The notes beneath the pieces were generated by a model. That model saw only the letters and a list, made by a program, of their open reading frames with translations. It was not told the origin of the DNA and ran no database searches. Below, one piece after another: positions 52,619 to 61,562 of a stretch of DNA of 64,000 bases. The stretch is from Geothrix sp. SG200. Lineage in GTDB: Bacteria; Acidobacteriota; Holophagae; Holophagales; Holophagaceae. The position numbers and the translations under genes were made by a program. The stretch lies in the NCBI RefSeq assembly GCF_022808935.1, contig NZ_JAKZFR010000001.1, forward strand, positions 1,138,681 through 1,202,680, in the 5' to 3' direction. Positions within the stretch are counted from its first letter, which is position 1; every line of letters begins with the position of its first letter.

Positions 52619-53319
52619 GCCCGGCTCTGCGAGCCGAATTCGGGCCGGGCGCCACGCTGTCCGGCGTGGACGTCCATGCCGGCGCGATCCCCCGCACCGC
52701 GCTGCCCGTGCGCCACGGATCGCCCCTGCACCTGGACGCCCATATGGATCGCCTGCAGGCTGGGGCTGGCGCCCTGGGCCGATCTCCCGCGTGGCTGGAC
52801 GAGGCCGCCGGGGAGCTCCGCCGCTGGCTGGAGCGCCATGCCGCTCCCGAGGCGGCGCTGCGGCTGGAACTCCACCTGGACCTCAACCTCCTGGATGCCC
52901 GGCTGGAGCCTCTTCCCCAGGCCACGGCGCCCTACCGGCTCGCGCCCATGCCGCATCCCATGGGAGATCTCCGGCCCGATCCCCTGGCACTCCACAAGGG
53001 GCTCTCCGGCCCCTGGCGGCCCCAGGTTCTTTCCGAGGCCTGGCGGCAGGGGGCGGAGGATGCGCTGCTGCTGTGGCCGGACGGCACCCTGGCCGAAAGC
53101 GCCATCGCCACCGTCGCCCTGGAGCGTGAAGAATTCCTGACCCTGCCGCCAATCGAAGGCCGCGTGGCCAGCGTGGCGGAGCGCATGGACCTCCCCCGCT
53201 GGACGGAGGAGCGGGGCTGGCGGGTGCAGCACGCTCCCATCGCCCTCGAAGATTGCGCTCAAGGTCAGCTCTGGTGCCTGAACGCCCTCCGCGGTCTCTG
53301 GCCCGCCACGCTCCTCTGA
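52615..53319 (+). CDS. Class IV aminotransferase-like protein (BCAT/PabC fold)
   Basis: The 234-residue product looks like a PLP-dependent class IV enzyme such as aminodeoxychorismate lyase. LALHKGLSGPWRPQVLSEAW contains the probable PLP-binding lysine. GAEDALLLWPDGTLAESAIA corresponds to the family's 'd..G.v.Es...N(i/l)f' block, and LTLPPIEGRVASVAERMDL to the 'TPp....LpGitr' loop. Some consensus residues are altered (Thr for Asn after AESAIA), so activity should be regarded as likely rather than certain. The TTG start at 52615 overlaps the pdxA stop codon; the longer frame lies inside pdxA. The next gene overlaps its stop by one base. Confidence 0.65.
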   Translation: MSPALRAEFGPGATLSGVDVHAGAIPRTALPVRHGSPLHLDAHMDRLQAGAGALGRSPAWLDEAAGELRRWLERHAAPEAALRLELHLDLNLLDARLEPLPQATAPYRLAPMPHPMGDLRPDPLALHKGLSGPWRPQVLSEAWRQGAEDALLLWPDGTLAESAIATVALEREEFLTLPPIEGRVASVAERMDLPRWTEERGWRVQHAPIALEDCAQGQLWCLNALRGLWPATLL

Positions 53320-55304
53320 TGCACGCCATGGATTTCGCGGACCTGGTTTCCGCCCTCCTGCTCCCCCTTCCGCCCTGGCTGGGGTTCTGGATCTTCCGCC
53401 GCAGGGGGCGCGTGGGCCTCAGCTATGGCTACTTCCTGGGCGGCATTCTCGCCGTGCTGGCACAGCCGTGGGCCTTCCTCACCGGCCTGCCCCTGCCGGC
53501 GGCCCAGCTCGGCGCCGCCCTGTTCGGATTCACCCTCTTCCTGCAGGCCCAGCGGGAGGGCGTCCAGGGGGTGAGGCGCCTGGCCGTGGGGGTCGGCGGA
53601 GCGAGCCTCTTCCTCGCCCTCTTCCTGGCGAGGCTCCACCTGCCCTGGCAGGAGGTCGTGCGCTTCTGGATCGGTGCGGCCTTCGAAGCCCTGCTCTGGC
53701 TGGTCCTCTCAGACCTGGCCTACCGGTGGACCCACGGTCGCCAACTGGAGTTGCGGATGCCCCTGGTGGGGGCCGCCACCCTGGGCGCGGGCGCGCTTGC
53801 CCAGCTCCTGCTGCCGCCAGGCGCGCCGCGGTTCTCCTGGCCATCGGCCCTCCTCGCGGGACTGCTTCTCGGCCTGGTCGCCCTCCAGCAGCTGAAGTGG
53901 CTGCGGGAGCAGGGAGCGTGGGTGGAGGGACGGGGCCAGGGGCTCCGCATGGCTCTGGCCCTGATCGAGAAATCGCGACCTGCGGAACTCCCCGGATTGG
54001 CCCTGGGACTCGATCCCCGCCAGCCCATGTGGCTGGTGGACGACCAGGGTCGCGTCCTCGAATCCAATGGCCCTTTCAGCCAATTGGTGGGGCTGCCCCG
54101 CAATCAACTGCGCGGCTACGTCATGGATGCGCTCTTCCAGGGAGGCGACCAGCCCGTCTGGCAGGCCATCCGGGACCAGCTCCTCCAGTTCGGGAGCGCC
54201 TCCGTGGTGGCGACTCAGGTCAGCGAGGACGGAACCTTCAGCGAAGTCCTGCTGGAGGCCACGGCCTTCGATCGTGGCATGGGCCTCGTGTGGATCGCCC
54301 ATTCCGCCGCCGGGGCCTTGACCCTGCAGGCTGGCGGGGCGCTCCGCGCCAGCGGCGACGAGGATCGCCGCAGGCTCGGCGCGAACGCCCTGCTGGCCCT
54401 CTCCGCAGCCTCGGACCGCCTGTTGGCCGACGCCCCCGACGGAGTTCTCCGCGAAGCCGCTGGGCGGGTGAAGGAGGCCTCCGGCCGGCTGTACCCGCCT
54501 CCAACCGCACGCGGCCAGGTGGAAGGCCGGCCAGCGCTGGAAAACCTGCTTCCCGGCCTCCGGAAGGTCCTGCCACCCGGCCGGAGCCTGGATCTCCGCG
54601 CCGTGCCCCTCTCGCTGGCCGTGGCGCCGGAATCCCTGAAACGCATCGCGACCCAACTGCTGCTCCACGCCCGCGATCGCACGGGCCGGGAGGATCTGGT
54701 CCTGATCCTGGAGACCGCGGACCTGGGAGGCCACGACTTCGGCCTGCTCCATGCGGAAACCGCACGAGAAGCCGGGGGCTGGTCCCGTGAGCTGTTCGGC
54801 CTGGGCTGGTTGCGGGAATCCGTGCTGGAGGCCGGGGGGATGCTGGAGCTGGAGCGGGACCACCAGGCGGGAGTCCGCCCGAGGGTGTACCTTCCCGCGG
54901 TCACGCCGGCACGCCCATTGAATGGCCCCATGCTGGCCGGACGAATGCTCTGGATCGTGGACGGCGACCCCCTGGCCCGGAGTGCGCTGGCCGACCTCGT
55001 CCACCTTCTGGGAGGGCGATCGGAGAGCTTCGAGGATCTGCCGCACCTCCTGAGGGGAAGCCGAGGGCAGCCGCAACCCGATGCCCTGATCCTGGAGCGC
55101 ACCCCGAAGCTTGAACGCTTCCACCGGGCCCTCCGCGCCTTCCAGAAACAGCCCATCCCGACCCTGGTGATCGGCATGGGCCAGCCGCTGCCCATGGATC
55201 CTGGCTCCCTGGGCCTGCGCCGGATCGCATTCCTGGAGAAGCCTTTCGAGTCCGCGGACTTCGCCAAATCCGTGCTGGCGCTGTTGCGGCCCCCGACCGA
55301 GTGA
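53319..55304 (+). CDS. Membrane PAS protein with degenerate kinase and receiver domains
   Basis: The 661-residue product has about seven N-terminal hydrophobic helices (to about residue 200). A PAS domain follows (about 225-345: MWLVDDQGRVLESNGPFSQL), then a kinase-like region without an H box (RRRLGANALLALSAASDRLL in its place). The ATPase-like region has lost the N and G boxes (LKRIATQLLLHARDRTG). The C-terminus is receiver-like: MLWIVDGDPLARSALADLVH and a terminal Lys in FLEKPF, but the phosphorylation site reads DALILERT, with Glu where Asp is expected. It is probably a non-catalytic signalling protein. The ATG at 53319 overlaps the previous stop. Confidence 0.7.
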   Translation: MHAMDFADLVSALLLPLPPWLGFWIFRRRGRVGLSYGYFLGGILAVLAQPWAFLTGLPLPAAQLGAALFGFTLFLQAQREGVQGVRRLAVGVGGASLFLALFLARLHLPWQEVVRFWIGAAFEALLWLVLSDLAYRWTHGRQLELRMPLVGAATLGAGALAQLLLPPGAPRFSWPSALLAGLLLGLVALQQLKWLREQGAWVEGRGQGLRMALALIEKSRPAELPGLALGLDPRQPMWLVDDQGRVLESNGPFSQLVGLPRNQLRGYVMDALFQGGDQPVWQAIRDQLLQFGSASVVATQVSEDGTFSEVLLEATAFDRGMGLVWIAHSAAGALTLQAGGALRASGDEDRRRLGANALLALSAASDRLLADAPDGVLREAAGRVKEASGRLYPPPTARGQVEGRPALENLLPGLRKVLPPGRSLDLRAVPLSLAVAPESLKRIATQLLLHARDRTGREDLVLILETADLGGHDFGLLHAETAREAGGWSRELFGLGWLRESVLEAGGMLELERDHQAGVRPRVYLPAVTPARPLNGPMLAGRMLWIVDGDPLARSALADLVHLLGGRSESFEDLPHLLRGSRGQPQPDALILERTPKLERFHRALRAFQKQPIPTLVIGMGQPLPMDPGSLGLRRIAFLEKPFESADFAKSVLALLRPPTE

Positions 55305-55341
55305 ACCTGGTGGCTGTTGTAGGCTGGAGACGGGAGGCAGT

Positions 55342-56727
55342 ATGTCGACGGTAGCGGTGATCCTGGCGGCGGGGCTTGGAACCCGCATGAAATCACGGTT
55401 TCCCAAGGTCCTGCACCCGATCCTGGGCGATCCCTCCCTCCTCTGGGCCCTGCGAACGCTGCCGCCCGACCTGGGCGGGGCGATCGTGGTGGTCCACCAC
55501 GCCAAGGAACTGGTCCTGGGCGCGCTCGAAGCCTGGCGGAAGGCGGGCCTGCTGCCCTGCCCCGTCACGGTCGTGGATCAGGGCGAGCCCCTGGGCACCG
55601 GTCACGCTCTGCAGGTCTGCATCCCCGATCTCGACCGACTCGGCGCCTCCAAAGTGGTCATCCTCTGCGGCGATGTCCCTCTCACGTCTCCTGCCACGGT
55701 GACCCGCCTCTGCTCCGCGGAAGCCCTGCTCCTGGCCATGGACATGCAGACCCCGGGCTCCTACGGGCGGGTGATCCAGCATCCGGATGGCCGCCTGGCG
55801 GCCATGGTGGAAGCCAAGGACGCCACGCCCGAGCAGCTGGCCGTGCAGCGCGTGAATGGAGGCGCCTATGCCCTCCCCTGGCCCGCCCTGAGGAGGGCCC
55901 TCCAGGGCCTCACCAACCACAACGCCCAGAAGGAGTACTACCTCACGGATGCCGTGGCGTCCGTGGCCCGGGAGCTCCCCGTGGCCGTGGAGGTCTGCGA
56001 TCCCGAGGAGCTGGCGGGCATGAACTCGCGGCAGGATCAGGCCACCCTTCAGGCCGCGGCCCAGCGGCGCATCCAGCGGCACTGGATGGCCGAGGGCGTG
56101 ACCTTCCTCCATCCGGACAGCACGCTCGTCGGCCCGCGGGTGGTCCTCTCGCGCGACGTCCTGCTGGAACCCGGCGTCCGCATGGAGGGTGCAGTACGCG
56201 TCGGTGAGGGCTGCCGCATCGGCCAGGGGAGCGTGATCGTGGACTCCGTGCTGGGTGAAGGCGTGGAGGTCCGGCCCTACTGCGTCATCGAGCAGGCCCT
56301 GGTGGGCCCCGGGGCCAAGCTGGGGCCCTTCGCCCGGCTGCGCGAGGGTACGGACCTGGCTGAGAACGTCCACGTCGGGAATTTCGTCGAAACCAAGAAG
56401 GCGAAGCTGCATCGCGGCGCCAAGGCCAACCACCTCGCCTACCTCGGCGATACGGAGATCGGCGAGGGCACCAACATCGGCGCGGGCGTCATCACCTGCA
56501 ATTACGATGGCGTGAACAAGCACCGAACCATCATCGGCAACCGTGTGTTCGTGGGATCAGACACCCAGCTGGTCGCTCCCGTGACCATCGGCGATGGCGC
56601 TCTCATCGGAGCGGGCAGCACCATCACCCGCGACGTGCCTGCGGATGCCCTGGCCCTGAGCCGGACGGCCCAGACGGAAAAAGAAGGCGGCGCATCAAAA
56701 CTCCGTGCCCGGCAGAAGAAGGGCTGA
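55342..56727 (+). CDS. glmU: Bifunctional GlmU (GlcN-1-P acetyltransferase / UDP-GlcNAc pyrophosphorylase)
   Basis: The 461-residue enzyme performs the last two steps of UDP-GlcNAc synthesis for murein and LPS. The N-terminal uridyltransferase shows LAAGLGTRMKSRFPKVLHPI and VDQGEPLGTGHALQ. The C-terminal left-handed beta helix has many hexapeptide repeats and the acetyltransferase active site NFVETKKAKLHRGAKANHLA and GAGVITCNYDGVNKHRT. Length and motifs are complete. The ATG at 55342 follows GGAGGCAGT, 37 bases after the previous gene; the mla operon starts 34 bases after its stop. Confidence 0.96.
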   Translation: MSTVAVILAAGLGTRMKSRFPKVLHPILGDPSLLWALRTLPPDLGGAIVVVHHAKELVLGALEAWRKAGLLPCPVTVVDQGEPLGTGHALQVCIPDLDRLGASKVVILCGDVPLTSPATVTRLCSAEALLLAMDMQTPGSYGRVIQHPDGRLAAMVEAKDATPEQLAVQRVNGGAYALPWPALRRALQGLTNHNAQKEYYLTDAVASVARELPVAVEVCDPEELAGMNSRQDQATLQAAAQRRIQRHWMAEGVTFLHPDSTLVGPRVVLSRDVLLEPGVRMEGAVRVGEGCRIGQGSVIVDSVLGEGVEVRPYCVIEQALVGPGAKLGPFARLREGTDLAENVHVGNFVETKKAKLHRGAKANHLAYLGDTEIGEGTNIGAGVITCNYDGVNKHRTIIGNRVFVGSDTQLVAPVTIGDGALIGAGSTITRDVPADALALSRTAQTEKEGGASKLRARQKKG

Positions 56728-56761
56728 CTCGGGTAAGCTAGTTTTTTGCCCCCGGAGCCCC

Positions 56762-57538
56762 ATGGTTCTGACCTTCATCGACAAGACCGGTGCCAGCGTC
56801 CTCAGTGCGCTCGATACCGCGGGGGACTTCGCCACGCTGGCGGGGCGGACCTTCGTGGCCATCTTCAAGCGGCCCTTCGACGGCAAGAACCTACTGAACC
56901 AGTTCCAGGCCGTGGGCGTCCACTCCCTGCCGGTCGTGATCCTCACGAGCGTCGCGGTGAGCATGGTGTTCGCGGTGCAGCTGGCCTTCGGCTTCCGACA
57001 GTTCCAGGCCGAGGGCCTGGCCGCGCAGGTAGAGGGCCTGGCCATCGTCCGCGAGCTCGGTCCGGTGATCACGGGCCTCATGCTCTCGGGCCGCATCGGC
57101 TCGGCCATGGCCGCGGAGCTGGGCACCATGCAGGTGACCGAGCAGATCGACGCGCTGGAGTGCCTGGCGACGGATCCCATCCACTACCTCTTCGTGCCGC
57201 GCTTCCTGGCCTCCATCGTGGTGGTCCCCCTGCTGACGGTGATCTCCATCTACGTCGGCTTCTGGGGCGGCTACCTCATCCTGGTGGGCGTGGAAGGCCA
57301 GAGCGCCTTCGTCTACAGCCACGAGTTCTACAAGCTGCTGGCCTTCCGGGACCTCCGCATCGCGCTCTACAAGGCCCTGGTGTTCGGCATGATCATCGCG
57401 CTCGTGGGCTGCTGGAAGGGCTACCGAACCCAGGGCGGCGCCGAGGGCGTGGGCAACGCCCCGACCAGCAGCGTCGTGACCAGCTCGCTGTGGATCCTGA
57501 TCTCCGACTTTTTCCTGACCAAACTCCTGCTGGTGTGA
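56762..57538 (+). CDS. mlaE: MlaE-family ABC transporter permease
   Basis: The 258-residue inner-membrane permease belongs to the MCE phospholipid transport system that maintains outer-membrane asymmetry. It shows the family core LGPVITGLMLSGRIGSAMAA ELGTM (conserved 'RxG.a.aAElg.M' motif), followed by EQIDALECLATDPIHYLFVP (the 'E.dAL..mg.dp...l..PR' block). Five to six hydrophobic helices are visible. The terminal QGGAEGVGNAPTSSVVTSSL is also diagnostic. ATG 56762 follows CGGAGCCC. The ATPase gene starts five bases after its stop. Confidence 0.93.
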   Translation: MVLTFIDKTGASVLSALDTAGDFATLAGRTFVAIFKRPFDGKNLLNQFQAVGVHSLPVVILTSVAVSMVFAVQLAFGFRQFQAEGLAAQVEGLAIVRELGPVITGLMLSGRIGSAMAAELGTMQVTEQIDALECLATDPIHYLFVPRFLASIVVVPLLTVISIYVGFWGGYLILVGVEGQSAFVYSHEFYKLLAFRDLRIALYKALVFGMIIALVGCWKGYRTQGGAEGVGNAPTSSVVTSSLWILISDFFLTKLLLV

Positions 57539-57542
57539 CGGC

Positions 57543-58334
57543 ATGGCTCTGATCGACGTCGTCAACCTGTCCAAGGCTTTCGGTCCGAAGGTCGTGCTGT
57601 CCAACGTGAACCTCCAGGTCCAGGAGGGCGAGAGCCTCGTGGTGCTGGGCGGCTCCGGCACCGGCAAGACCGTGCTCCTCCGCAACATCATGGGCCTGCT
57701 CACGCCGGACGCCGGGCACGTGGCCATCGAGGGCAAGATCATCGCCCAGCTCAAGCGGGAAGAGCTCTTCAAGGTCCGCCAGAGCATCGGCATGTGCTTC
57801 CAGATGGCCGCGCTCTTCGACTCCATGACCGTCTTCGAGAACGTGGCCTTCGGGCTCCGGCGGCACCTCAGCATCAGCGAGGAGGAGGTCCGGTCCCGCG
57901 TGGATGAATGCCTCTCCCTGGTGGGCATGAAGGGCACAGACAAGCTGAAGCCCGCGGAGCTCTCCGGCGGCATGAAGCGGCGCGTGGGCTTCGCCCGGGC
58001 CATCGCCCTCAAGCCCAAGATCCTCCTGTTCGACGAGCCGACCACCGGCCTGGATCCCGTGATGACCGACGTCATCGGCCGCGTGATCCTCGACCTCAAG
58101 CACGAGCTGGGCGTCACCACCATCACCATCACCCACGACCTCAAGTCCGCCTTCGAGATCGCCGATCGCATCGCCCTGCTCTTCCGGGGCGAGTGCATCG
58201 CCTGCGAGCCGCCGGACGCCTTCAAGGTGAACCCGCATCCCGTCATCCAGCAGTTCCTGCGGGGGGACGCGGATGGCCCGTTCCTTCAAGATCCGCCCCC
58301 GCCAAAAAGAAAAACCAAGGAGGGCCAAGCATGA
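57543..58334 (+). CDS. mlaF: MlaF-family ABC transporter ATPase
   Basis: The 263-residue cytoplasmic ATPase partners the MlaE permease. Walker A GGSGTGKT starts at about residue 37, the Q-loop is in GMCFQMAALFDSMTVFENVA, the signature ELSGGMKRRVGFARAIALKP precedes Walker B ILLFDEPTTGLDP, and the H-loop is TITHDLKSAFEIADR. Everything is intact. The C-terminal 25 residues are proline/lysine-rich. Its stop codon overlaps the mlaD ATG (ATGA). Confidence 0.95.
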   Translation: MALIDVVNLSKAFGPKVVLSNVNLQVQEGESLVVLGGSGTGKTVLLRNIMGLLTPDAGHVAIEGKIIAQLKREELFKVRQSIGMCFQMAALFDSMTVFENVAFGLRRHLSISEEEVRSRVDECLSLVGMKGTDKLKPAELSGGMKRRVGFARAIALKPKILLFDEPTTGLDPVMTDVIGRVILDLKHELGVTTITITHDLKSAFEIADRIALLFRGECIACEPPDAFKVNPHPVIQQFLRGDADGPFLQDPPPPKRKTKEGQA

Positions 58335-59797
58335 AGCCCGAAACCAAGGTCGGCCTCTTCTTCACGGGAGCCATTGTTCTTCTGGCCGTGCTGGTCTTCC
58401 GCTCCGAGAAGCTGGAGATCGGCGGCAAGAAGAACCAGTCCGAGCGGTTCACCTTCTTCGACTCGGTGGCGGGCCTGAACGTCCAGAGCGCCGTGCGCAT
58501 CGCCGGCGTGAAGGTGGGCGATGTCCGCACCATCGCCCTCGAGAACGGCAAGGCCCGCGTGGTGGTGGGCCTGGACCCTTCCGTGCCGGTCTATGCGGAT
58601 GCCTTCGTGTCGCTGGGCTCCATCGGCATCCTGGGCGAGAAGTTCATCGACCTGGACGCGGGCCACAGCGCCAAGGGCCTCTTCCCCGAGGGCCAGCCCC
58701 TGCCCAGCAAGGCGGGCGTGAGCCTCGACAACCTCATGGAGACCCTCTCCGAGATCGGAAAGAACGTGAAGGGCGTCACCCAGGCCCTGAACGAATCCAT
58801 CGGCGGGGAACAGGGCCGGGAGAAGCTCGACGAGATCGTGGACAACATCCGTGTGCTCACCGCCGAATTCCGGTCCATGGCCCAGGAGAACCACGCCGCC
58901 ATCAACAACACCATGGGCAATGTCGAAGCCATCACCGCCGACCTGCGGGACAAGCTGCCCAAGCTGGCCCAGCAGTTCGAGACGGTGGGCAAGAACCTGA
59001 ACGCCATCCTCGAGGAGAACCGACCGGAACTGAAAGGCGTGATGACGGATGTCCGCAAGCTGGCCCAGAGTTTCCAGGGCACCGCGGACAACCTGAAGGT
59101 CCTCACCGACCGCATCAACAACGGCCAGGGCACCATCGGCAAGCTGCTCAACGACGAGACCACCATCAAGAAGATCAACGAGGCGGTGGACAATGTGAAC
59201 GGTCTGCTGGGCGGCTTCAACAAGATGGAGTTCCGCCTCGACATGGATGCGGCCCAGTGGGACAAGCGCAACGACAGCCGCGTGGCCCTCGGCCTCGAGA
59301 TCGCGCCCAAGCCGGACTATTGGTACGCGCTGGGCTTTGCCTCCACCCCCGACGGGAAGCTGAGTGAGAGCACCCGCACGGTGACCCAGCTCGACCCCGT
59401 CACGGGCCTGCCCGTCACCGTCCTGGAGAAGACCAGGTCCGTCACGACAGACCAGAGCTTCACCGTGTCCGCGCAGTTCGCCAAGCGCCTGGGCGCGGCC
59501 GTCTTCTCCGCCGGCATCGTGGAGGGCAAGGGCGGCGGCGGCATCGAGTTCCGCACCCTGGACAACGATCGCCTGCGGCTCGGCGTCCTGGCCTACGACT
59601 TCACCAAGCGCCCCGAGAAGCCGAATCCGCGCTACCGCTTCACCACCAGCTACCAGTTCTGGAAGGGCGCCTACGTCCAGGCCGGCGTCCAGGACATCGG
59701 CAACAAGGACCTCCGCACGGTCTTCTTCGGCGGCGGCCTCCGCTGGAAGGACGACGATCTCAAGAAGATCATCGGCCTGGCCGGAGCCTCCAAGTGA
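58331..59797 (+). CDS. mlaD: MlaD-like MCE protein with long beta-rich C-terminal domain
   Basis: The 488-residue product starts with a short cytoplasmic piece and one helix (VGLFFTGAIVLLAVLVF, residues 7-23). An MCE domain follows at about 40-118 (FFDSVAGLNVQSAVRIAGVK; VPVYADAFVSLGSIGILGEK). A long helical/coiled-coil stretch (about 135-295, with repeats such as LPKLAQQFETVGKNLNAILE) comes next. After about 300 the sequence becomes beta-rich with alternating polar and aromatic residues and ends GGGLRWKDDDLKKIIGLAG, which looks like an outer-membrane barrel or beta sandwich. Plain MlaD is about 180 residues. It overlaps mlaF by four bases and the next gene starts at its stop. Confidence 0.85.
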   Translation: MKPETKVGLFFTGAIVLLAVLVFRSEKLEIGGKKNQSERFTFFDSVAGLNVQSAVRIAGVKVGDVRTIALENGKARVVVGLDPSVPVYADAFVSLGSIGILGEKFIDLDAGHSAKGLFPEGQPLPSKAGVSLDNLMETLSEIGKNVKGVTQALNESIGGEQGREKLDEIVDNIRVLTAEFRSMAQENHAAINNTMGNVEAITADLRDKLPKLAQQFETVGKNLNAILEENRPELKGVMTDVRKLAQSFQGTADNLKVLTDRINNGQGTIGKLLNDETTIKKINEAVDNVNGLLGGFNKMEFRLDMDAAQWDKRNDSRVALGLEIAPKPDYWYALGFASTPDGKLSESTRTVTQLDPVTGLPVTVLEKTRSVTTDQSFTVSAQFAKRLGAAVFSAGIVEGKGGGGIEFRTLDNDRLRLGVLAYDFTKRPEKPNPRYRFTTSYQFWKGAYVQAGVQDIGNKDLRTVFFGGGLRWKDDDLKKIIGLAGASK

Positions 59798-60582
59798 AGG
59801 AAGCCCGCGCCCTGCCTCAGCCCGGCAGCCTGCCGGACGAACGGGGCGCGCTCTTCCTCTGGGTCCGCCGGGGCCTGCCCACCGCCGTCTCGGTCGTGGC
59901 GTTCGCGGGGGCGGCGCTCCATTCCGCGGGCCGCGGGTGGTGGCTGCTGGCCGGTGTGGCCGCGCTCGCCGCGGCCTGGCCCAGTTTCCTGCGAGGCGAA
60001 GCCCTCCTCCGGAACGGGGCGGCGATCCGCCGCCAGGACAGCATCTGGGCGCATGCCTTCAGGCCCATCGCCCGCTGGCTCGGGCAGGAGGACGCCTGGA
60101 TCCTCTCCTACTGCGGCTACAACAACCAGCAGGTCCGCGAGGCCTTCAGCGGGCACCGGGCCAGGCGGGCCCTCATCCTCCTCCCCCACTGCATCCAGAT
60201 GGCCCGCTGCAAGGCCGGCATCCTCGATGATCTCGAGGCCTGCTACGACTGCGGCCTGTGCCCCGTGGGCGACTACATGAACCTGGTGCTCACGAACCGC
60301 TGGGAGGGACGCATCACCAACCGCAGCCACAAGGCCTACCGCGAAGCGAGGGAATACCGGCCCGACCTGGTGGTGGCGGTCAGCTGCTCGGACCGGCTGC
60401 TCAAGGGCCTCACGAAAATGCCCGAGATCCCCTGCTATGTGATTTCCCTGTCTCTGCCCCATGGCATGTGCGTGGACACGGACTTCAGCGTGCCCCACCT
60501 GCTGGCGGCCATGGAGACCCTGGTGGAGCCCCGGCGCCCTTCCGGCGAAGTCCAGGCCCTGCGGCACGAAGGCATCGCGTGA
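59794..60582 (+). CDS. DUF116-family protein with cysteine motif
   Basis: The 262-residue product has two hydrophobic helices near residues 25-65 followed by a DUF116-type domain. It contains RRALILLPHCIQMARCKAGI, then the cysteine block CYDCGLCPVGDYMNLVL and VVAVSCSDRLLKGLTKMPEI. The CxxCxxC cluster with the preceding PHC and MARC cysteines could bind Fe-S or zinc; function is unknown. The GTG start at 59794 overlaps the mlaD stop and the stop overlaps the prenyltransferase GTG, so the gene is tightly embedded in the mla transcript. Confidence 0.78.
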   Translation: MKEARALPQPGSLPDERGALFLWVRRGLPTAVSVVAFAGAALHSAGRGWWLLAGVAALAAAWPSFLRGEALLRNGAAIRRQDSIWAHAFRPIARWLGQEDAWILSYCGYNNQQVREAFSGHRARRALILLPHCIQMARCKAGILDDLEACYDCGLCPVGDYMNLVLTNRWEGRITNRSHKAYREAREYRPDLVVAVSCSDRLLKGLTKMPEIPCYVISLSLPHGMCVDTDFSVPHLLAAMETLVEPRRPSGEVQALRHEGIA

Positions 60583-61481
60583 CGGCAGGAGCCGGCGGCT
60601 TTCCCATCCGGGCCTTCTTCCAGCGCCTCCTGGGCCCCAGGACCATGGCCTATCTGCTGCACCTGCGGCCCCTGGAATGGCCCATCATGACGGCCCACTT
60701 CCTGCTGGGAACGCTGCTGGCCGCCGGCTGGGCCTTGAAAGCCGCGCCCACGCTGCTGGGATGGCTCGTCTTCGTCGCCCTGCTCAACGGCGGCACCCTG
60801 GCCATCAACAGCGCCTTCGACCAGGACGAAGGCGACATTGGCTACCTGAAGGCGCCGCCGAAGCCCCCGGAGCATCTCCTGGCCTTCTCGTCCGCCCTGC
60901 TGGCCGCCTCCGGCCTGCTGGGCTTCCTGCTGCCGCGGCCCTTCGCCCTGATCAACCTCGGCTGTGTGGTCATGAGCGTGCTGTATTCGGTGCCCCCGAT
61001 CCGCATGAAGGCCCGGGCCGGCTGGGACCTGCTCATCAACTGCATCGGATTCGGCCTGTTCACGCCCCTGGCGGGCTGGGCCATCACGGGGCGGCCCTTC
61101 GACGCGGCCATCCTGCGGGCCTCCTGGGGCTTCGCCTTCCTCTTCGCCACCCTCTACCCCATGACCCAGATCTACCAGGTGGCGGAGGACACCCGCCGGG
61201 GCGACCGCACCCTGGTGATCCGGATGGGCGTGGGCCGGAGCCTCGCCCTGGCCCTGGTTGCCGCCCTGGTGGCCCACCTGCTCTTCGGGGCCGCGGTCAT
61301 GGCCCTGGGGCGTCACCTCTGGCCCCTCGGGATCTCCCTGGCCGCCTGGCTGGCCGTGCTCCTGCCCTGGCTGGCCGGCTGGCGCGCCTGGAGCGACCAC
61401 CGGCACGAAACTGGCATGTACTGGGGTCTGGGTGCCTGGGCGGTGACCGACCTCAGCCTTTTGGTCCTGCTCTGGCCCTGA
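60579..61481 (+). CDS. UbiA-family prenyltransferase
   Basis: The 300-residue integral membrane protein transfers a prenyl chain to an aromatic or other acceptor. Both aspartate-rich motifs are present: NSAFDQDEGDIGYLKAPP (first, N-x3-D-x3-D-like) and YQVAEDTRRGDRTLVIRMG (second, D-x3-D). Eight or nine hydrophobic helices follow the family plan. The substrate is unclear: quinone, heme O or another lipid are possible, and the short first loop resembles uncharacterised UbiA paralogues. The GTG start at 60579 forms a GTGA overlap with the DUF116 gene. Confidence 0.85.
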   Translation: MTAGAGGFPIRAFFQRLLGPRTMAYLLHLRPLEWPIMTAHFLLGTLLAAGWALKAAPTLLGWLVFVALLNGGTLAINSAFDQDEGDIGYLKAPPKPPEHLLAFSSALLAASGLLGFLLPRPFALINLGCVVMSVLYSVPPIRMKARAGWDLLINCIGFGLFTPLAGWAITGRPFDAAILRASWGFAFLFATLYPMTQIYQVAEDTRRGDRTLVIRMGVGRSLALALVAALVAHLLFGAAVMALGRHLWPLGISLAAWLAVLLPWLAGWRAWSDHRHETGMYWGLGAWAVTDLSLLVLLWP

Positions 61482-61562
61482 CCATTTTCTCTGAAGGAAT
61501 CGACCATTCGATCCAGTAGACTAGGAACGAGTGACGACAATCGTTATCTTCATGGAGCAGGC

